The notes: generated by a model not told the origin, from the sequence alone. A stretch of DNA of 39,903 nt from an uncultured Mycoplasmatota bacterium (GCA_948466395.1 CAOKAG010000010.1:1-39903), one strand, 5' to 3'; shown: positions 20,056 through 30,253, counted from the stretch's first letter. Program-made: numbers and translations.

Positions 20056-20845
20056 GATGCACCTCTATCTGTTGATAAGGAATTTTAATCTTTTCCTCAT
20101 CATAAATGGTTTTAATAATTTTCAATGCCTCTCTTTTAATTTGCCATTGATCATCTTGTGAACAAGAAATACTAATAGAAAAATGGACAGCATGTTCTCC
20201 TAAAGAAGAAATCCCCATATATTTTGTTTCTTTTCGTACTCCTGTAATTTTCATAATTTCCTTTAAAATCTTTTGAATCGCTTTTTCAACGACATCCGTC
20301 TTAGATTCATAACTTGTAGGAATATCAATCACGACATTAGCACTTTTTTGACTAATATTAATAACTTCATCAATCTTGCGATTCGCTATGACTAAAACTT
20401 CACCAGAATACTTTTTTATTTTAGTAGTCTTTAATCCCATATCGATCACTTCTCCTTGAAACTCTCCAATTTTAACGTTATCTCCAACTACAAAATAATT
20501 ATCCATAATAATGGTAATACCACTGATAAAATCCTTAATGGCGTCTTGCAATGCTAAACCTAAAACCGCTCCAACGACTCCTAAACTGGCAACTAAAGCT
20601 TTCGTATCTACCCCATACAAATTTAAAATAAACAAAACCGCTAACACAAAAACCGCATATTTAAAAATATTCGAAATCATGTTAACAATCGTTCTTCGCT
20701 TTTTCTTTTCAAATTCGTTTTTACCTGAAATAATAATCTTTTCAATAACTACTTTACCAAAAGTATAAACGATAATAGAAACCAATACAATTAAAGCTAA
20801 GCCGTAAACTTCTTTTCGTCCTAAGAATTCAAAGATTACTTTCAA
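20048..20845 (-). CDS. MscS family small-conductance mechanosensitive channel
   Basis: TKALVASLGVVGAVLGLALQDAIKDFISGITIIMDNYFVVGDNVKIG. Confidence 0.93.
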   Translation of the reverse strand: MKVIFEFLGRKEVYGLALIVLVSIIVYTFGKVVIEKIIISGKNEFEKKKRRTIVNMISNIFKYAVFVLAVLFILNLYGVDTKALVASLGVVGAVLGLALQDAIKDFISGITIIMDNYFVVGDNVKIGEFQGEVIDMGLKTTKIKKYSGEVLVIANRKIDEVINISQKSANVVIDIPTSYESKTDVVEKAIQKILKEIMKITGVRKETKYMGISSLGEHAVHFSISISCSQDDQWQIKREALKIIKTIYDEEKIKIPYQQIEVHHE

Positions 20846-20847
20846 AG

Positions 20848-21738
20848 TTAATCACCCGATATTTCTATTCCCAAAATTTCAAGAATTCTTTCCAAATCTT
20901 TTTCCCGATCAAAAGGAATCTCAATTTTATGTTCTTTTATTTTTACTTTTGTACCAATCTTTTCACGCATGACCTTTTCATAAATCAAATAATGAATATT
21001 TTGTTCAGACTCTTTACGAAGCACTTTATTTTTTTTGGGTAAATTTTCTACCGCAATAAGATGTTCTAAATCTCGAACACTTAACGATTCATTTAAAACG
21101 CGATCAGATAATTGATTAACCAAAACTTCATCACTAATTTTACTTAAAGCTCTTGCATGTCCCATACTAATCGTTCCCGATTCAACCAACTGTTTTGTAG
21201 CATTAGGAAGCTTTAAAAGACCTAACATATTGGTAACATGACTTCGACTCTTTCCAAATCTTTTAGCAAATTCATCTTGTGTTAAATGACTCAGTTCAAT
21301 AATGTTTTGATAAGCTAGTGCTTCATCAATAGGATTCAAATCCTCTCTTTGAATGTTTTCAATCAATGCAATTTCCATCATTTCTTGGTCATCAAAATCT
21401 TTTATAATAGCGGGAATAACTTCAAGTCCAGCCATTTCCGAAGCTTTCTTTCTTCTCTCACCAGCAATAAGTTCATAACCTTTAATGCTTTTTTTAACAA
21501 TAATGGGTTGAACCACACCATATTCTTTGATGCTTTCAGCAAGCTCTTGTAAAGAGGCTTCATTAAAAGACTTTCGTGGCTGATAAGGGTTACTTCTAAT
21601 TTCTTGTAGAGGAATCTCTACAATGTCATTAACTTTTGTGTTATTCACAATATCTCTTTCAAAAGCATCAAAGTTAATGACTTCATTAGAAAATAATTGT
21701 TCAAGCCCTCTTCCCATCACCTTTCTTTTAGTTTCCAT
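20848..21738 (-). CDS. parB: ParB/Spo0J family partition protein
   Basis: EIPLQEIRSNPYQPRKSFNEASLQELAESIKEYGVVQPIIV, ELIAGERRKKAS, HTH TQDEFAKRFGKSRSHVTNMLGLLKLP. Confidence 0.95.
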   Translation of the reverse strand: METKRKVMGRGLEQLFSNEVINFDAFERDIVNNTKVNDIVEIPLQEIRSNPYQPRKSFNEASLQELAESIKEYGVVQPIIVKKSIKGYELIAGERRKKASEMAGLEVIPAIIKDFDDQEMMEIALIENIQREDLNPIDEALAYQNIIELSHLTQDEFAKRFGKSRSHVTNMLGLLKLPNATKQLVESGTISMGHARALSKISDEVLVNQLSDRVLNESLSVRDLEHLIAVENLPKKNKVLRKESEQNIHYLIYEKVMREKIGTKVKIKEHKIEIPFDREKDLERILEILGIEISGD

Positions 21739-22513
21739 CTCGACTAATCACTTCCTTTGCCAAATTTGCATACGCTAACGTTGCTCGACTCGTAGGATCG
21801 TATTCATTAATAGGCTTCCCATGACTCGGTGCCTCTACAAGTCGAACCAATCTTGGTATAATGGTATTAAAAACTTTATTTTTAAAATACTTTCTTACTT
21901 CCTCAATGACTTCTAAACCAATATTCGTTCTCCCATCAAGCATGGTAAGAAGAACCCCTTCAATTCTTAAATCAGGATTCATATTGGATTGAACTAAAAT
22001 AATCGTATTTAAAAGTTGCGTAATTCCCTCAAGTGCTAAATACTCACATTGTACAGGAATAATAACGGCATCACTAGCTACTAATGCATTTAAAGTGGTA
22101 ATGCCTAGAGCTGGCATACAATCAATAATAATATAATCAAAACGATCCTTAATCTCATTTAATCTTAAATTCAATTGATCATTTTGATGAAAATTTTTAT
22201 TCGCCACCATCGCTTTAACAAATTCTACTTCCACTCCCGCTAAATTAATCGTCGCTGGAATCACCGATAAATTTTTAAATTTCGTTTTAATAATGGCTTC
22301 TTTAATTGAACAAGCTCCAGTTATGACATCATAAATATCATTGTCAAAATCACTCGTATTTAAACCCAAACCCGTTGAAGCATTTCCTTGAGAGTCTAAG
22401 TCAATTAAAAGCGTTTTTTTTCCTTCACTCCCTAAGGCTGCGGCTAAATTAATACTCGTCGTTGTTTTTCCAACGCCTCCTTTTTGATTAACCAATGAAA
22501 TAACTTTTGCCAT
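21728..22513 (-). CDS. parA: ParA/Soj ATPase
   Basis: VISLVNQKGGVGKTTTSINLAAAL, LLIDLDSQGNASTGLG, DYIIIDCMPALG. Confidence 0.97.
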   Translation of the reverse strand: MAKVISLVNQKGGVGKTTTSINLAAALGSEGKKTLLIDLDSQGNASTGLGLNTSDFDNDIYDVITGACSIKEAIIKTKFKNLSVIPATINLAGVEVEFVKAMVANKNFHQNDQLNLRLNEIKDRFDYIIIDCMPALGITTLNALVASDAVIIPVQCEYLALEGITQLLNTIILVQSNMNPDLRIEGVLLTMLDGRTNIGLEVIEEVRKYFKNKVFNTIIPRLVRLVEAPSHGKPINEYDPTSRATLAYANLAKEVISRDGN

Positions 22514-22578
22514 AATACCACCTTTTTCGTTTATTTTAATTACTAAAAATATTTTAACACAATAATAATTATTTGTCT

Positions 22579-23046
22579 TTATAAAATAATTAAAATCTCG
22601 TTTATTTCCTCTTCTGAAAACAATTGCAATTGACTTAAAATTTTTTTAACTTCCCTTTTATTTTTCGTAAAAAAAAGACTCGCAAACAAAAGAAGACGTT
22701 TTTTTCTAGAAGGATGAAAAAAAGCATAAGGACAATATATTTCTAAATACCCAGGAATAAGATAAGTAAAATAACACTTAACGTGTTGATAACTAAAATT
22801 AAGATAAAACGTTTTAGAAGAATTGAAATAAGGCTTTGTATCCACAACCACGACGGTTAATAACTCTTCAGTATTCAAAAAAACAACAAAGGACAGAAGA
22901 ACATCGCTTTCTTTTACTTCCTCTTTCTTTATAACTCGAATCTGTTCTAAACCAAAAAATTCTAAAAGAAGAGAATCAAATTTTTCTCGATACTTAATTT
23001 TAGAAAAAACAGTATAAAATTGTTTTCGACCAAATATTTTTTTCAT
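22579..23046 (-). CDS. Hypothetical protein
   Basis: Start moved to MKKIFGRKQ at 23046 behind GAGGAG; no family recognised. Confidence 0.65.
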   Translation of the reverse strand: MKKIFGRKQFYTVFSKIKYREKFDSLLLEFFGLEQIRVIKKEEVKESDVLLSFVVFLNTEELLTVVVVDTKPYFNSSKTFYLNFSYQHVKCYFTYLIPGYLEIYCPYAFFHPSRKKRLLLFASLFFTKNKREVKKILSQLQLFSEEEINEILIIL

Positions 23047-23126
23047 AGCGTGGCTCCTCGAAATACAATTTTTTATTCTATTGAAACTTGATAGATCTGT
23101 AAACAAAAAGCGTTCGACCTAATTCG

Positions 23127-23154
23127 ACAAAAAAAAATCACTTTCGTGACTTTA
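23127..23154 (-). terminator. Rho-independent terminator of the CapA-like gene
   Basis: Minus strand AAGTCAC-GAAA-GTGATTT-TTTTTTG. Confidence 0.7.
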
Positions 23155-23156
23155 AA

Positions 23157-24350
23157 TTAAGAATCAAGACTCAACGTTCCTATTTTGATTTTTGGATCAT
23201 TGGTTTCATTAAGTAGAGCTTCATACTTAGCTTTCACTTTTGCAACGTCATTGCCAAGTTCACTCTTCGTTAATTTATAAAATGGGATGACTCGATACCC
23301 TTTGTGTCCTTTATGATACGTATACAATAAATCGCCTTTCACCTGATCTAATGTAATGGTAGACTGACCGTCTTCCACCACTTTATGAATATCCACAGAA
23401 GCAATTAAACCAATTTTTTTCATCAAATCGTCTTGACCTGAAATAAAATTACCTAAAGAGTAAATCACTAATGTATTTCCAATAAATTCAATAGGTTGAA
23501 TGACATGGGGATGAGATCCAATAATAACATCCACACCTAAATCACTTAAAAATTGCGCCCAATCCCGTTGTTCAGTTGTAGGAGTATGCGTGTATTCTAC
23601 GCCCCAATGCATCGCCACTAAAACCACATCTACTTTGTCGCGAACCGCTTCAATATCTTTTTGGGCTTGCTCCTTAGAAAATAAATTTACCACGTATTCT
23701 TTTCCTTTGGGTACAGGTATGCCATTCGTGCCATAAGTATAAGCTAAAAAAGCATAAGTGATCCCATTTTTTTCACCAATAGGAACTCGATTTCGATCAC
23801 TTTCAGAATCATAACTTCCCGCAGTCATAACAGAAGTTTGATTTCTCCAATACGCTACCGAATTTAAAATCGCTTTTGTCCCCTTATCAAGAGTATGATT
23901 ATTAGCAAGACTTACCAAATTAAAACCTGCTTTTATAAACGCATCGCCTACTTCTTGAGGAGAATTAAAACAAGGATAAGAAGACAGTCCTAATTCTTTT
24001 CCACCTAAAATGGTTTCTTGATTATAATAAGCCAAATCATAATTTTGAACAATAGGACGAATATCATCAAGTTGATGATCATAATTATAAGTCCCATCAC
24101 TTTTTAAACCATCTTTATAAGTTCCTGTATGATAAAGAGCGTCGCCAATCATTCCCAGCGTTAAATGGTATTCTTCTTTTTTAGGTTCCTCTACAGGAGA
24201 AGAAGGTCTCTCTTCCTGAGAAACAGAAGAAGGAGGTTTATCTTCAAAATGTCGATTCTTAAAAAACAAAAAAGCACTTCCAACACCAATAACAAATAGG
24301 AGAAGTAAGCTTAATACCTTATACTTCATCTTTAACTTACTCTTTTTCAT
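23157..24350 (-). CDS. CapA/PgsA-type metallophosphatase family protein
   Basis: GMIGDALYHTGTYKDG...YYNQETILGG...NLVSLANNHTLDKG...VVLVAMHWGVEY...VIIGSHPHVIQPIE; ATG at 24350 behind GGAGG. Confidence 0.9.
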   Translation of the reverse strand: MKKSKLKMKYKVLSLLLLFVIGVGSAFLFFKNRHFEDKPPSSVSQEERPSSPVEEPKKEEYHLTLGMIGDALYHTGTYKDGLKSDGTYNYDHQLDDIRPIVQNYDLAYYNQETILGGKELGLSSYPCFNSPQEVGDAFIKAGFNLVSLANNHTLDKGTKAILNSVAYWRNQTSVMTAGSYDSESDRNRVPIGEKNGITYAFLAYTYGTNGIPVPKGKEYVVNLFSKEQAQKDIEAVRDKVDVVLVAMHWGVEYTHTPTTEQRDWAQFLSDLGVDVIIGSHPHVIQPIEFIGNTLVIYSLGNFISGQDDLMKKIGLIASVDIHKVVEDGQSTITLDQVKGDLLYTYHKGHKGYRVIPFYKLTKSELGNDVAKVKAKYEALLNETNDPKIKIGTLSLDS

Positions 24351-24385
24351 AACGACCTCCAACTTAGAACCATTATAGCACAAAA

Positions 24386-25006
24386 TTAACGTGTGCGCTC
24401 TTTTTCCAAATAATCTCCATAATAAATGCCTTCACAACGCTCACGACAATAAGCACTGGCTAAATACATTTTACTAAATTCATAATTACATCCTTTACGA
24501 AAAGCATTAAAAACAACGAGTCCTACTAAAAATTGATTCATTAATTCTAAATTCTTTTTATATATCTGTTTTTTCAAAAAATCAACTTCTGTATTAATAT
24601 ATTGATAACTGGTTAAATCAATAAAATATCCCCCCCTCCCACTAAAGATATAATTATAGAAAATATCGTTTAAATAAAAACCATGATTAGACAAACAAAG
24701 CAACTCTTCCTTAATTTTTTCATAATCAATCACCCCTACATTTACTTTTTCTTCCTCTAAATACCTTTCTGTAAATCCAACAATTTGTTGATTTTCATAA
24801 ATAAGATCTAGAGGTTTATTAAAAACAGTTAAGTTCAATTCTGTTAATTTTATTAACCCTTCATTACTAATTCTTTTAAAATCTGAAAGTCATTTTAAAT
24901 GAAAAATTTTAATAACTTTATCATTGTAACGATAAACGGTCACTTCTTTTCCTCTTCCAATCACATTTTCTTCAGTAATATAAGAGCTTATCGCTTCATA
25001 ATTCAT
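24386..25006 (-). pseudogene. Hypothetical gene interrupted by an in-frame TGA at codon 39
   Basis: From ATG at 25006 (ATGA overlap with the DHH gene): MNYEAISSYITEENVIGRGKEVTVYRYNDKVIKIFHLK-TGA(24890-24892)-LSDFKRISNEGLIKLTELNLTVFNKP..., same frame throughout. Confidence 0.65.
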
Positions 25007-25932
25007 TCTTCATCCATCCATTCAATATTCCCAAAAATAGATTCACTCATTTTTTTTAACCAATCTTTGGGTAAAGGACTTCCTCCAGCATGTTTATGAC
25101 CTCCGCCTTCGTAAATTAAAGCTAAATCATTGACATCCACTTCTTCTTTATTAGCCCGATAACTAACAGAGCGATTAACATTAATAATAACTGCAACATC
25201 AATACTTTCATCACGACACATTTCATGACCAAGAAGACTACGATGACTCTCTGCAAAACAAATTCCAACCTTTATCCCATGAATGATACACTTCTGCATT
25301 GTACTCAATTTTTCTTTGATATAACGTTTTGTTCGTTCTTCTTCTACCTTTAATAAAATCACTTCAACGTCACTAAACGTAAACGCGTCATTTTCTTTAA
25401 TGCGTTTTAAAAACTGAGAAATAAAATCTTCTCTTCCATAAATACTATATAAATTTCCTAATTTAAAGGCCTCTTCCTTAAAAGAGGGTTTAAAATCAAA
25501 AGTATCATTTTCTCGAACCAATTCAATTAACCATTGAACACAAGGCTTTTCTAATAAAGGAGAAGCAAAATTCTTTTTTAAGTATTGATAGAACAAAGTC
25601 GTTCCACATTCCTTTCGACCATTTAAAGAATCCACCACTTGTATAAAGGAAAAACGATTCAAAAAAAGATTGCTAATATGATGATCAAATACCATCACTT
25701 TCTCTTTTAAAACCGCATCGTTCTCTATAAATTCAGCCATGTCTTCACTTATATTTAAATCTGTAATATAAATACTTTCATAACGTTCTTGATCCTCTAA
25801 AACTTTTTTTAAAACTGCCTCCACTTCATCAAGTTCCAAAGAATACGTTTCTAAATCTTTAAAAATAAGTGACCCCAAAATAATTGGAAAAGCCCCATCT
25901 AAATCCGCTACATGACTAATAATACAAATCAT
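25003..25932 (-). CDS. DHH/DHHA1 family phosphoesterase (NrnB-like)
   Basis: ISHVADLDG, VFDHHISN, GGGHKHAGGSPL. Confidence 0.85.
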   Translation of the reverse strand: MICIISHVADLDGAFPIILGSLIFKDLETYSLELDEVEAVLKKVLEDQERYESIYITDLNISEDMAEFIENDAVLKEKVMVFDHHISNLFLNRFSFIQVVDSLNGRKECGTTLFYQYLKKNFASPLLEKPCVQWLIELVRENDTFDFKPSFKEEAFKLGNLYSIYGREDFISQFLKRIKENDAFTFSDVEVILLKVEEERTKRYIKEKLSTMQKCIIHGIKVGICFAESHRSLLGHEMCRDESIDVAVIINVNRSVSYRANKEEVDVNDLALIYEGGGHKHAGGSPLPKDWLKKMSESIFGNIEWMDEE

Positions 25933-26645
25933 TTATTATCCTTCTTTCTAACAATAAAATACATTTTATTGTGAACCCGTTGTTCTTCATCTCCGATTTT
26001 ATAATCCAAAAGCTCAATTTTAAAACCACATTGCACCAAATTTTCTTTAATCTCTTCAAGACTATAAATTCTTTCAACAAGTTGATTTTCAAAAATCAAG
26101 GTTTTATTAACAAAAACTTGAATCGTCAATTCAATTAAAGCCTCTCCTAAATCATGAATCAAATACTTCACTTGCGCCTCATCACTACGGACACTAAAAA
26201 AAGGAACATCAAATTGAATCGACTCTTTTAAAACAACATCAAAAACAAAATACCCATCCTGATTTAATAAAGTAGACACTTGATCTAATAATTTTTTCAA
26301 CTCGCCTTCATGAATCAGATGATTTAAAGAATCACAAGTACAAGTGATTAAATCATAACGTTCTTCATCGTGATAATCAAGCACATCACAACATACAAAA
26401 TCAATTTCTTTATATTTAGATTTAGCCAGTTCAATCATTGACTTCGACAAGTCAACGCCTTTGGTAATCAAACCTTTGGTAGAAAAAAAATGGCATAGTA
26501 TCCCTGTTCCAGAACATAAATCTAAATGGTTTTTAATTTGAATGTTAGATTGATTCAGATAAGAATACAGCGCTTCACCCATTTTCAAGGCAAAATCATT
26601 CCATCCATACTGTTCATAAATCGACACAAAATCAGTGGTATACAT
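25929..26645 (-). CDS. Class I SAM-dependent methyltransferase
   Basis: HLDLCSGTGILCHFFS, GVDLSKSMIELAK, DLITCTCDSLNHL; ATG at 26645 just after the upstream stop. Confidence 0.88.
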   Translation of the reverse strand: MYTTDFVSIYEQYGWNDFALKMGEALYSYLNQSNIQIKNHLDLCSGTGILCHFFSTKGLITKGVDLSKSMIELAKSKYKEIDFVCCDVLDYHDEERYDLITCTCDSLNHLIHEGELKKLLDQVSTLLNQDGYFVFDVVLKESIQFDVPFFSVRSDEAQVKYLIHDLGEALIELTIQVFVNKTLIFENQLVERIYSLEEIKENLVQCGFKIELLDYKIGDEEQRVHNKMYFIVRKKDNK

Positions 26646-26646
26646 A

Positions 26647-27003
26647 TCACTTTTCTCTTTTCTTTTTGACACCATTTTTGGGAAGTTTTATTTTTAACTC
26701 ATCATAAAGTTTATACAAATATTGCACGCCATTTTCCAAATAAAAATAATGAATCACATAAAAAATAAGAAAAGCAATTAAAAAGGCAAAAGGAATTAAA
26801 AAAAGATAAGAAAGCAACCCTAAGGTCATAAATGAAAGAGTTAAAAAAGAAAAAAAGAAGGTAACCAATAAATGAATCAAACGTTCATGTTGAAAAAAAC
26901 TAATTTTTTCTAACAAATCAGTCAATTCTTTTTCTGTACACTCTTTTTTATCTTCTAAATCTTTTTCTATTTTTTTTATAAATTCTTGCATATATTTTTT
27001 CAT
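26647..27003 (-). CDS. Small membrane protein with coiled coil
   Basis: Two adjacent hydrophobic helices; coupled to the methyltransferase. Confidence 0.6.
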   Translation of the reverse strand: MKKYMQEFIKKIEKDLEDKKECTEKELTDLLEKISFFQHERLIHLLVTFFFSFLTLSFMTLGLLSYLFLIPFAFLIAFLIFYVIHYFYLENGVQYLYKLYDELKIKLPKNGVKKKREK

Positions 27004-27023
27004 AAAATCTCACTTTCTAAAAG

Positions 27024-27048
27024 AAAAAAATAGTAGAAACTATTTTTT
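27024..27048 (-). terminator. Rho-independent terminator of the 27047..28501 gene
   Basis: Minus strand AAATAGT-TTCT-ACTATTT-TTTTC. Confidence 0.65.
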
Positions 27049-28501
27049 ATAATCCTAAACGATAAGGCTGATCTAAAGTACCATTTCCACTAATCTTTTT
27101 TATATTGGCTTTTAAATAAAAGGTTGGACGAACTTCCATAGAATTAGTTGTGACACTATGATGAATGTAACCTTCATTATGAATATAACGAATTTCATTA
27201 GCTGAACTACTCGTGCTAAATGTCCATTCATTTCCTTCTTTTAACCAAGAATTTTCAGTATAAACTTGACGATTATCATAAATTTTATTTGTACGATAAC
27301 GCGTTCCAATACTATAGGCATAATCGCTTCCATACATCAAACCAACTTTACTAACATAGCTTTTAGGTTGATTTGAAAATACAGAAGTACTTCGTTCAGA
27401 AGCGTACAATAAATCGGGTGTAATCGTTTGATAGCTGGTCATTGCATCCTCTTCTGTACTACTTCCACCAATGTACCAAAGCGCATCATCTATAAAACTT
27501 TCATATTCCCCTAAGCTTGTTAAATAGCTTCCATTTAAAACCGTTGCATTTAAAGAACTCGTAACAATATTATTATTCTCTCCAAAAGCTTGTGTTTCCA
27601 AACTGGTATCTTTAATTAATTTAACTCGACGATTGTAACTTTCATTCTCTTCATTTTGAGTAGGCATGACTCCAATGATACGATACAAATGATCCGCTTC
27701 GCAAGTTTCCTCTTTTCCTAAACAAACATAATTATGAGGTTGATTTCCAACAAATCGATACTCTACCATTTCCTTAGTTTGTTGGCTTGCAATTTGCTCA
27801 AATCTTTCAATACTAGAATCTGTTTGAGCCAATGAAACTAAATAATCACTAAAAACAGAACTAATTTGAACATCTTCATCGACTTCACCACTGACATCCA
27901 ATTTTAAATAGACATATTGCCCTATAACATCTAAAGGAGCGGTTTCATCAATCCAAAGTTTTAACGTAAATTCAATCGTTTCATTAGCATGAATCATTGA
28001 AGTTTCTAAAATGGTTTTATTATCTTGATTATGTTCTGTAATTGATCCAATTAGTTTATTATCATTAATAACAATATTAGCTTCATCACTTGTATTACGA
28101 TTGGAAACCTTTTTACTTAAAGAATGTCTAATATAATTATGATCAACAAAGGTACCATCACTTGGAATCGATTCTTGATCGTTATAAATTAATAATTGAT
28201 AATTCATAGGTAACGTTCCTGTATTATGAACACTTAAAGTAAATTTACAACCAGAATCGCCTGATCCTTCACTTTCACTCATAGGCAACAAACAATTTGA
28301 ATCATCGTCCTCGTTTACAGTAATCACATTGCCATTATCGTATCGAATAACTAACGACCCCGCTTCTACAATTTGATTATTTGTATTATTATTGACTTTA
28401 AAAAATAAAGCATAACTTCCACCGATTAAAACAATGGCCATCCCTATAACTGCAAGAGCAATCATTTTAGTTTCTCTTTTAAAAACTTTTTTATAGTTCA
28501 T
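27047..28501 (-). CDS. SipW-class exported protein with TasA/camelysin-like N-terminal domain and C-terminal DUF6273-like domain
   Basis: Hydrophobic signal MIALAVIGMAIVLIGGSYALFFKV; N-terminal ~200 aa paralogous to 28592..29239; C-terminal YRIIGVM...RPTFYLKANIKKISGNGTLDQPYRL. Confidence 0.75.
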   Translation of the reverse strand: MNYKKVFKRETKMIALAVIGMAIVLIGGSYALFFKVNNNTNNQIVEAGSLVIRYDNGNVITVNEDDDSNCLLPMSESEGSGDSGCKFTLSVHNTGTLPMNYQLLIYNDQESIPSDGTFVDHNYIRHSLSKKVSNRNTSDEANIVINDNKLIGSITEHNQDNKTILETSMIHANETIEFTLKLWIDETAPLDVIGQYVYLKLDVSGEVDEDVQISSVFSDYLVSLAQTDSSIERFEQIASQQTKEMVEYRFVGNQPHNYVCLGKEETCEADHLYRIIGVMPTQNEENESYNRRVKLIKDTSLETQAFGENNNIVTSSLNATVLNGSYLTSLGEYESFIDDALWYIGGSSTEEDAMTSYQTITPDLLYASERSTSVFSNQPKSYVSKVGLMYGSDYAYSIGTRYRTNKIYDNRQVYTENSWLKEGNEWTFSTSSSANEIRYIHNEGYIHHSVTTNSMEVRPTFYLKANIKKISGNGTLDQPYRLGL

Positions 28502-28568
28502 ACTATCACCATAACCTTATCATAACAAAAATGCGATATATTTACAAGTCATTGTTAATCAATGAAAG

Positions 28569-28594
28569 CAAAAAAAACAGTCTCAAAAAGACTA
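28569..28594 (-). terminator. Rho-independent terminator of the 28592..29239 gene
   Basis: Minus strand AGTCT-TTTTG-AGACT-GTTTTTTTT. Confidence 0.7.
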
Positions 28595-29239
28595 TTCATC
28601 CTTATTTAAAATTTCCTCACCATCTTCAACAACGCCACTAACACCATAACTTAAATAAACATATTGTCCAATAATATCTACTGGTGCCGTTTCATCAATC
28701 CAAATATTTAATGTATAACGAATCGTTTCATTTGATGGAATAACCGCTTGTTTTTCTAAAACTTTTTTGCCATCTGAATCGGTTTCCAACGTACTAAGTA
28801 AACTTGCATGACTTAACGTGACTCCTGATGCCTCTCCTGTTTGTTTAATTAACGTGATTTTTATATAATTAGGATCGACAAAAGTAGCACCTTCAGGCAA
28901 AGAGGAAGCATCATTAAAAATAGTTAAATCATAATTCATGGGCAATGACCCTCGATTATGCACTGTAAAAGAAAATTGACAGCCTTCACTCCCTGCACCA
29001 CTGACATCATCTTTTGGAATCAAACAACTTTCATCATTGGCATCCACATCACTTAAATCGATAATATTGCCATTAGTATACTCAATAACTAATGAACCCG
29101 CTTCTATAACTTGATTATTTTTATTATGATGAACTTGAACAAATAAAGCATAACTTCCACCAATCAAAACTATTGCCATACCAATAACAACAAACGCAAT
29201 AACCTTAGTTTCCCTCTTAAAAATATTTTTAAAGTTCAT
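28592..29239 (-). CDS. TasA/camelysin-like exported protein
   Basis: VIAFVVIGMAIVLIGGSYALFVQVHHNKNNQVIEAGSLVIEY...FTVHNRGSLPMNYDLTIFND. Confidence 0.75.
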   Translation of the reverse strand: MNFKNIFKRETKVIAFVVIGMAIVLIGGSYALFVQVHHNKNNQVIEAGSLVIEYTNGNIIDLSDVDANDESCLIPKDDVSGAGSEGCQFSFTVHNRGSLPMNYDLTIFNDASSLPEGATFVDPNYIKITLIKQTGEASGVTLSHASLLSTLETDSDGKKVLEKQAVIPSNETIRYTLNIWIDETAPVDIIGQYVYLSYGVSGVVEDGEEILNKDE

Positions 29240-29345
29240 ACTATCACCATATTATAATCATATCAAAACTGTTTATATTTTACAAGTAAACACCTTTAAC
29301 TTTTTCCATTGTTTTCAAAAAATAGACAAATAAAAAAGAAAAAGA

Positions 29346-30170
29346 TTACCTTCTTCTATTTCTTCTAAATTCAGCTTTCGTATTTTTATAAAAGTTTTTG
29401 CTTAACATATCATCAGAATCCATTGCTTCAACAATTCTAGTTTTCTTTTTTGTAATAATAGGTTCAATAAATGCTTCATGTGAATTTAAATTCAATTTTT
29501 TCTTTAATCTTTCCTTACGAATCAATTCACTTTTCTCTTTATCCTTTTTTATCCGTTCATTACTTTCATTCATTTCATTAATCTTATTTTTAACACCTAC
29601 TAATTTGAAAATTTTCAAAATATCTGAAACGATAATAAATAAAGCTGGAATAATAATAGCAATCAACCATCCACCTTTTTTAGATAAAAATTCTTGAACT
29701 TTCCCAAGTTTAGGAATACGTAGAATTACTTTCCCTATTACATTATCAAACTCGGCTGGAGCAGTATCTGGACTTAAATTATTATCCCCTTGTGTCCTAT
29801 AAGCTACACCTAAATCCGTTTTGACGACTTCAATAACACGATGGGTAACCGTTAAACCTTTTGAAAGTGAACTTGTCGAAACAAAAGTAATGACGTCTCC
29901 CACTTTAATTTCTTTAGGACTTTTAACTCTTTTTGAAATCACTACATCATATATATTGATATTGGGTTCCATGGAGCCACTAACAATGGTATATAAGGAT
30001 ACAAAAGGTTCAAATTTTTCTCCTTTACGTTCATAAAGTTTATTATTAATAGTATAATAAGCTAAAAATAGAGCAAGCAATATTAAAATAATTAAAGCTG
30101 TCCATGTAATAACATTAAGGGCAAATTTAAAAAAACCTTTAAAACCACTATAATTTTCTTTTGCTTTCAT
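29346..30170 (-). CDS. sipW: Signal peptidase I, ER/SipW type (Ser-His)
   Basis: YTIVSGSMEPNINIYDVVISK, VGDVITF, TVTHRVIEV (His where Lys is found in classical Lep), GDNN. Confidence 0.9.
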   Translation of the reverse strand: MKAKENYSGFKGFFKFALNVITWTALIILILLALFLAYYTINNKLYERKGEKFEPFVSLYTIVSGSMEPNINIYDVVISKRVKSPKEIKVGDVITFVSTSSLSKGLTVTHRVIEVVKTDLGVAYRTQGDNNLSPDTAPAEFDNVIGKVILRIPKLGKVQEFLSKKGGWLIAIIIPALFIIVSDILKIFKLVGVKNKINEMNESNERIKKDKEKSELIRKERLKKKLNLNSHEAFIEPIITKKKTRIVEAMDSDDMLSKNFYKNTKAEFRRNRRR

Positions 30171-30230
30171 ATTGCAAACCCTTCCTATTCTATTTTATTA
30201 TAAAATAGCCCGCCTAAAATTACAAGAAAA

Positions 30231-30252
30231 AAAACTCTATTTAGAGTTTTTT
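30231..30252 (-). terminator. Rho-independent terminator of the DGD-repeat gene
   Basis: Minus strand AAAACTCTA-AA-TAGAGTTTT-TTTT. Confidence 0.75.
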
Positions 30253-30253
30253 A

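Noticed and set aside
20848-22560. parS sites near parA/parB
   Set aside because: Looked for TGTTTCACGTGAAACA-like palindromes by eye and found none; not claimed.
24890-24892. UGA recoding as Trp (genetic code 4) to explain the in-frame TGA
   Set aside because: TGA terminates other genes in the window, and intact genes use TGG for Trp.
24899-25099. Plus-strand 66-aa ORF
   Set aside because: Antisense to the DHH gene end and the interrupted 206-codon gene.
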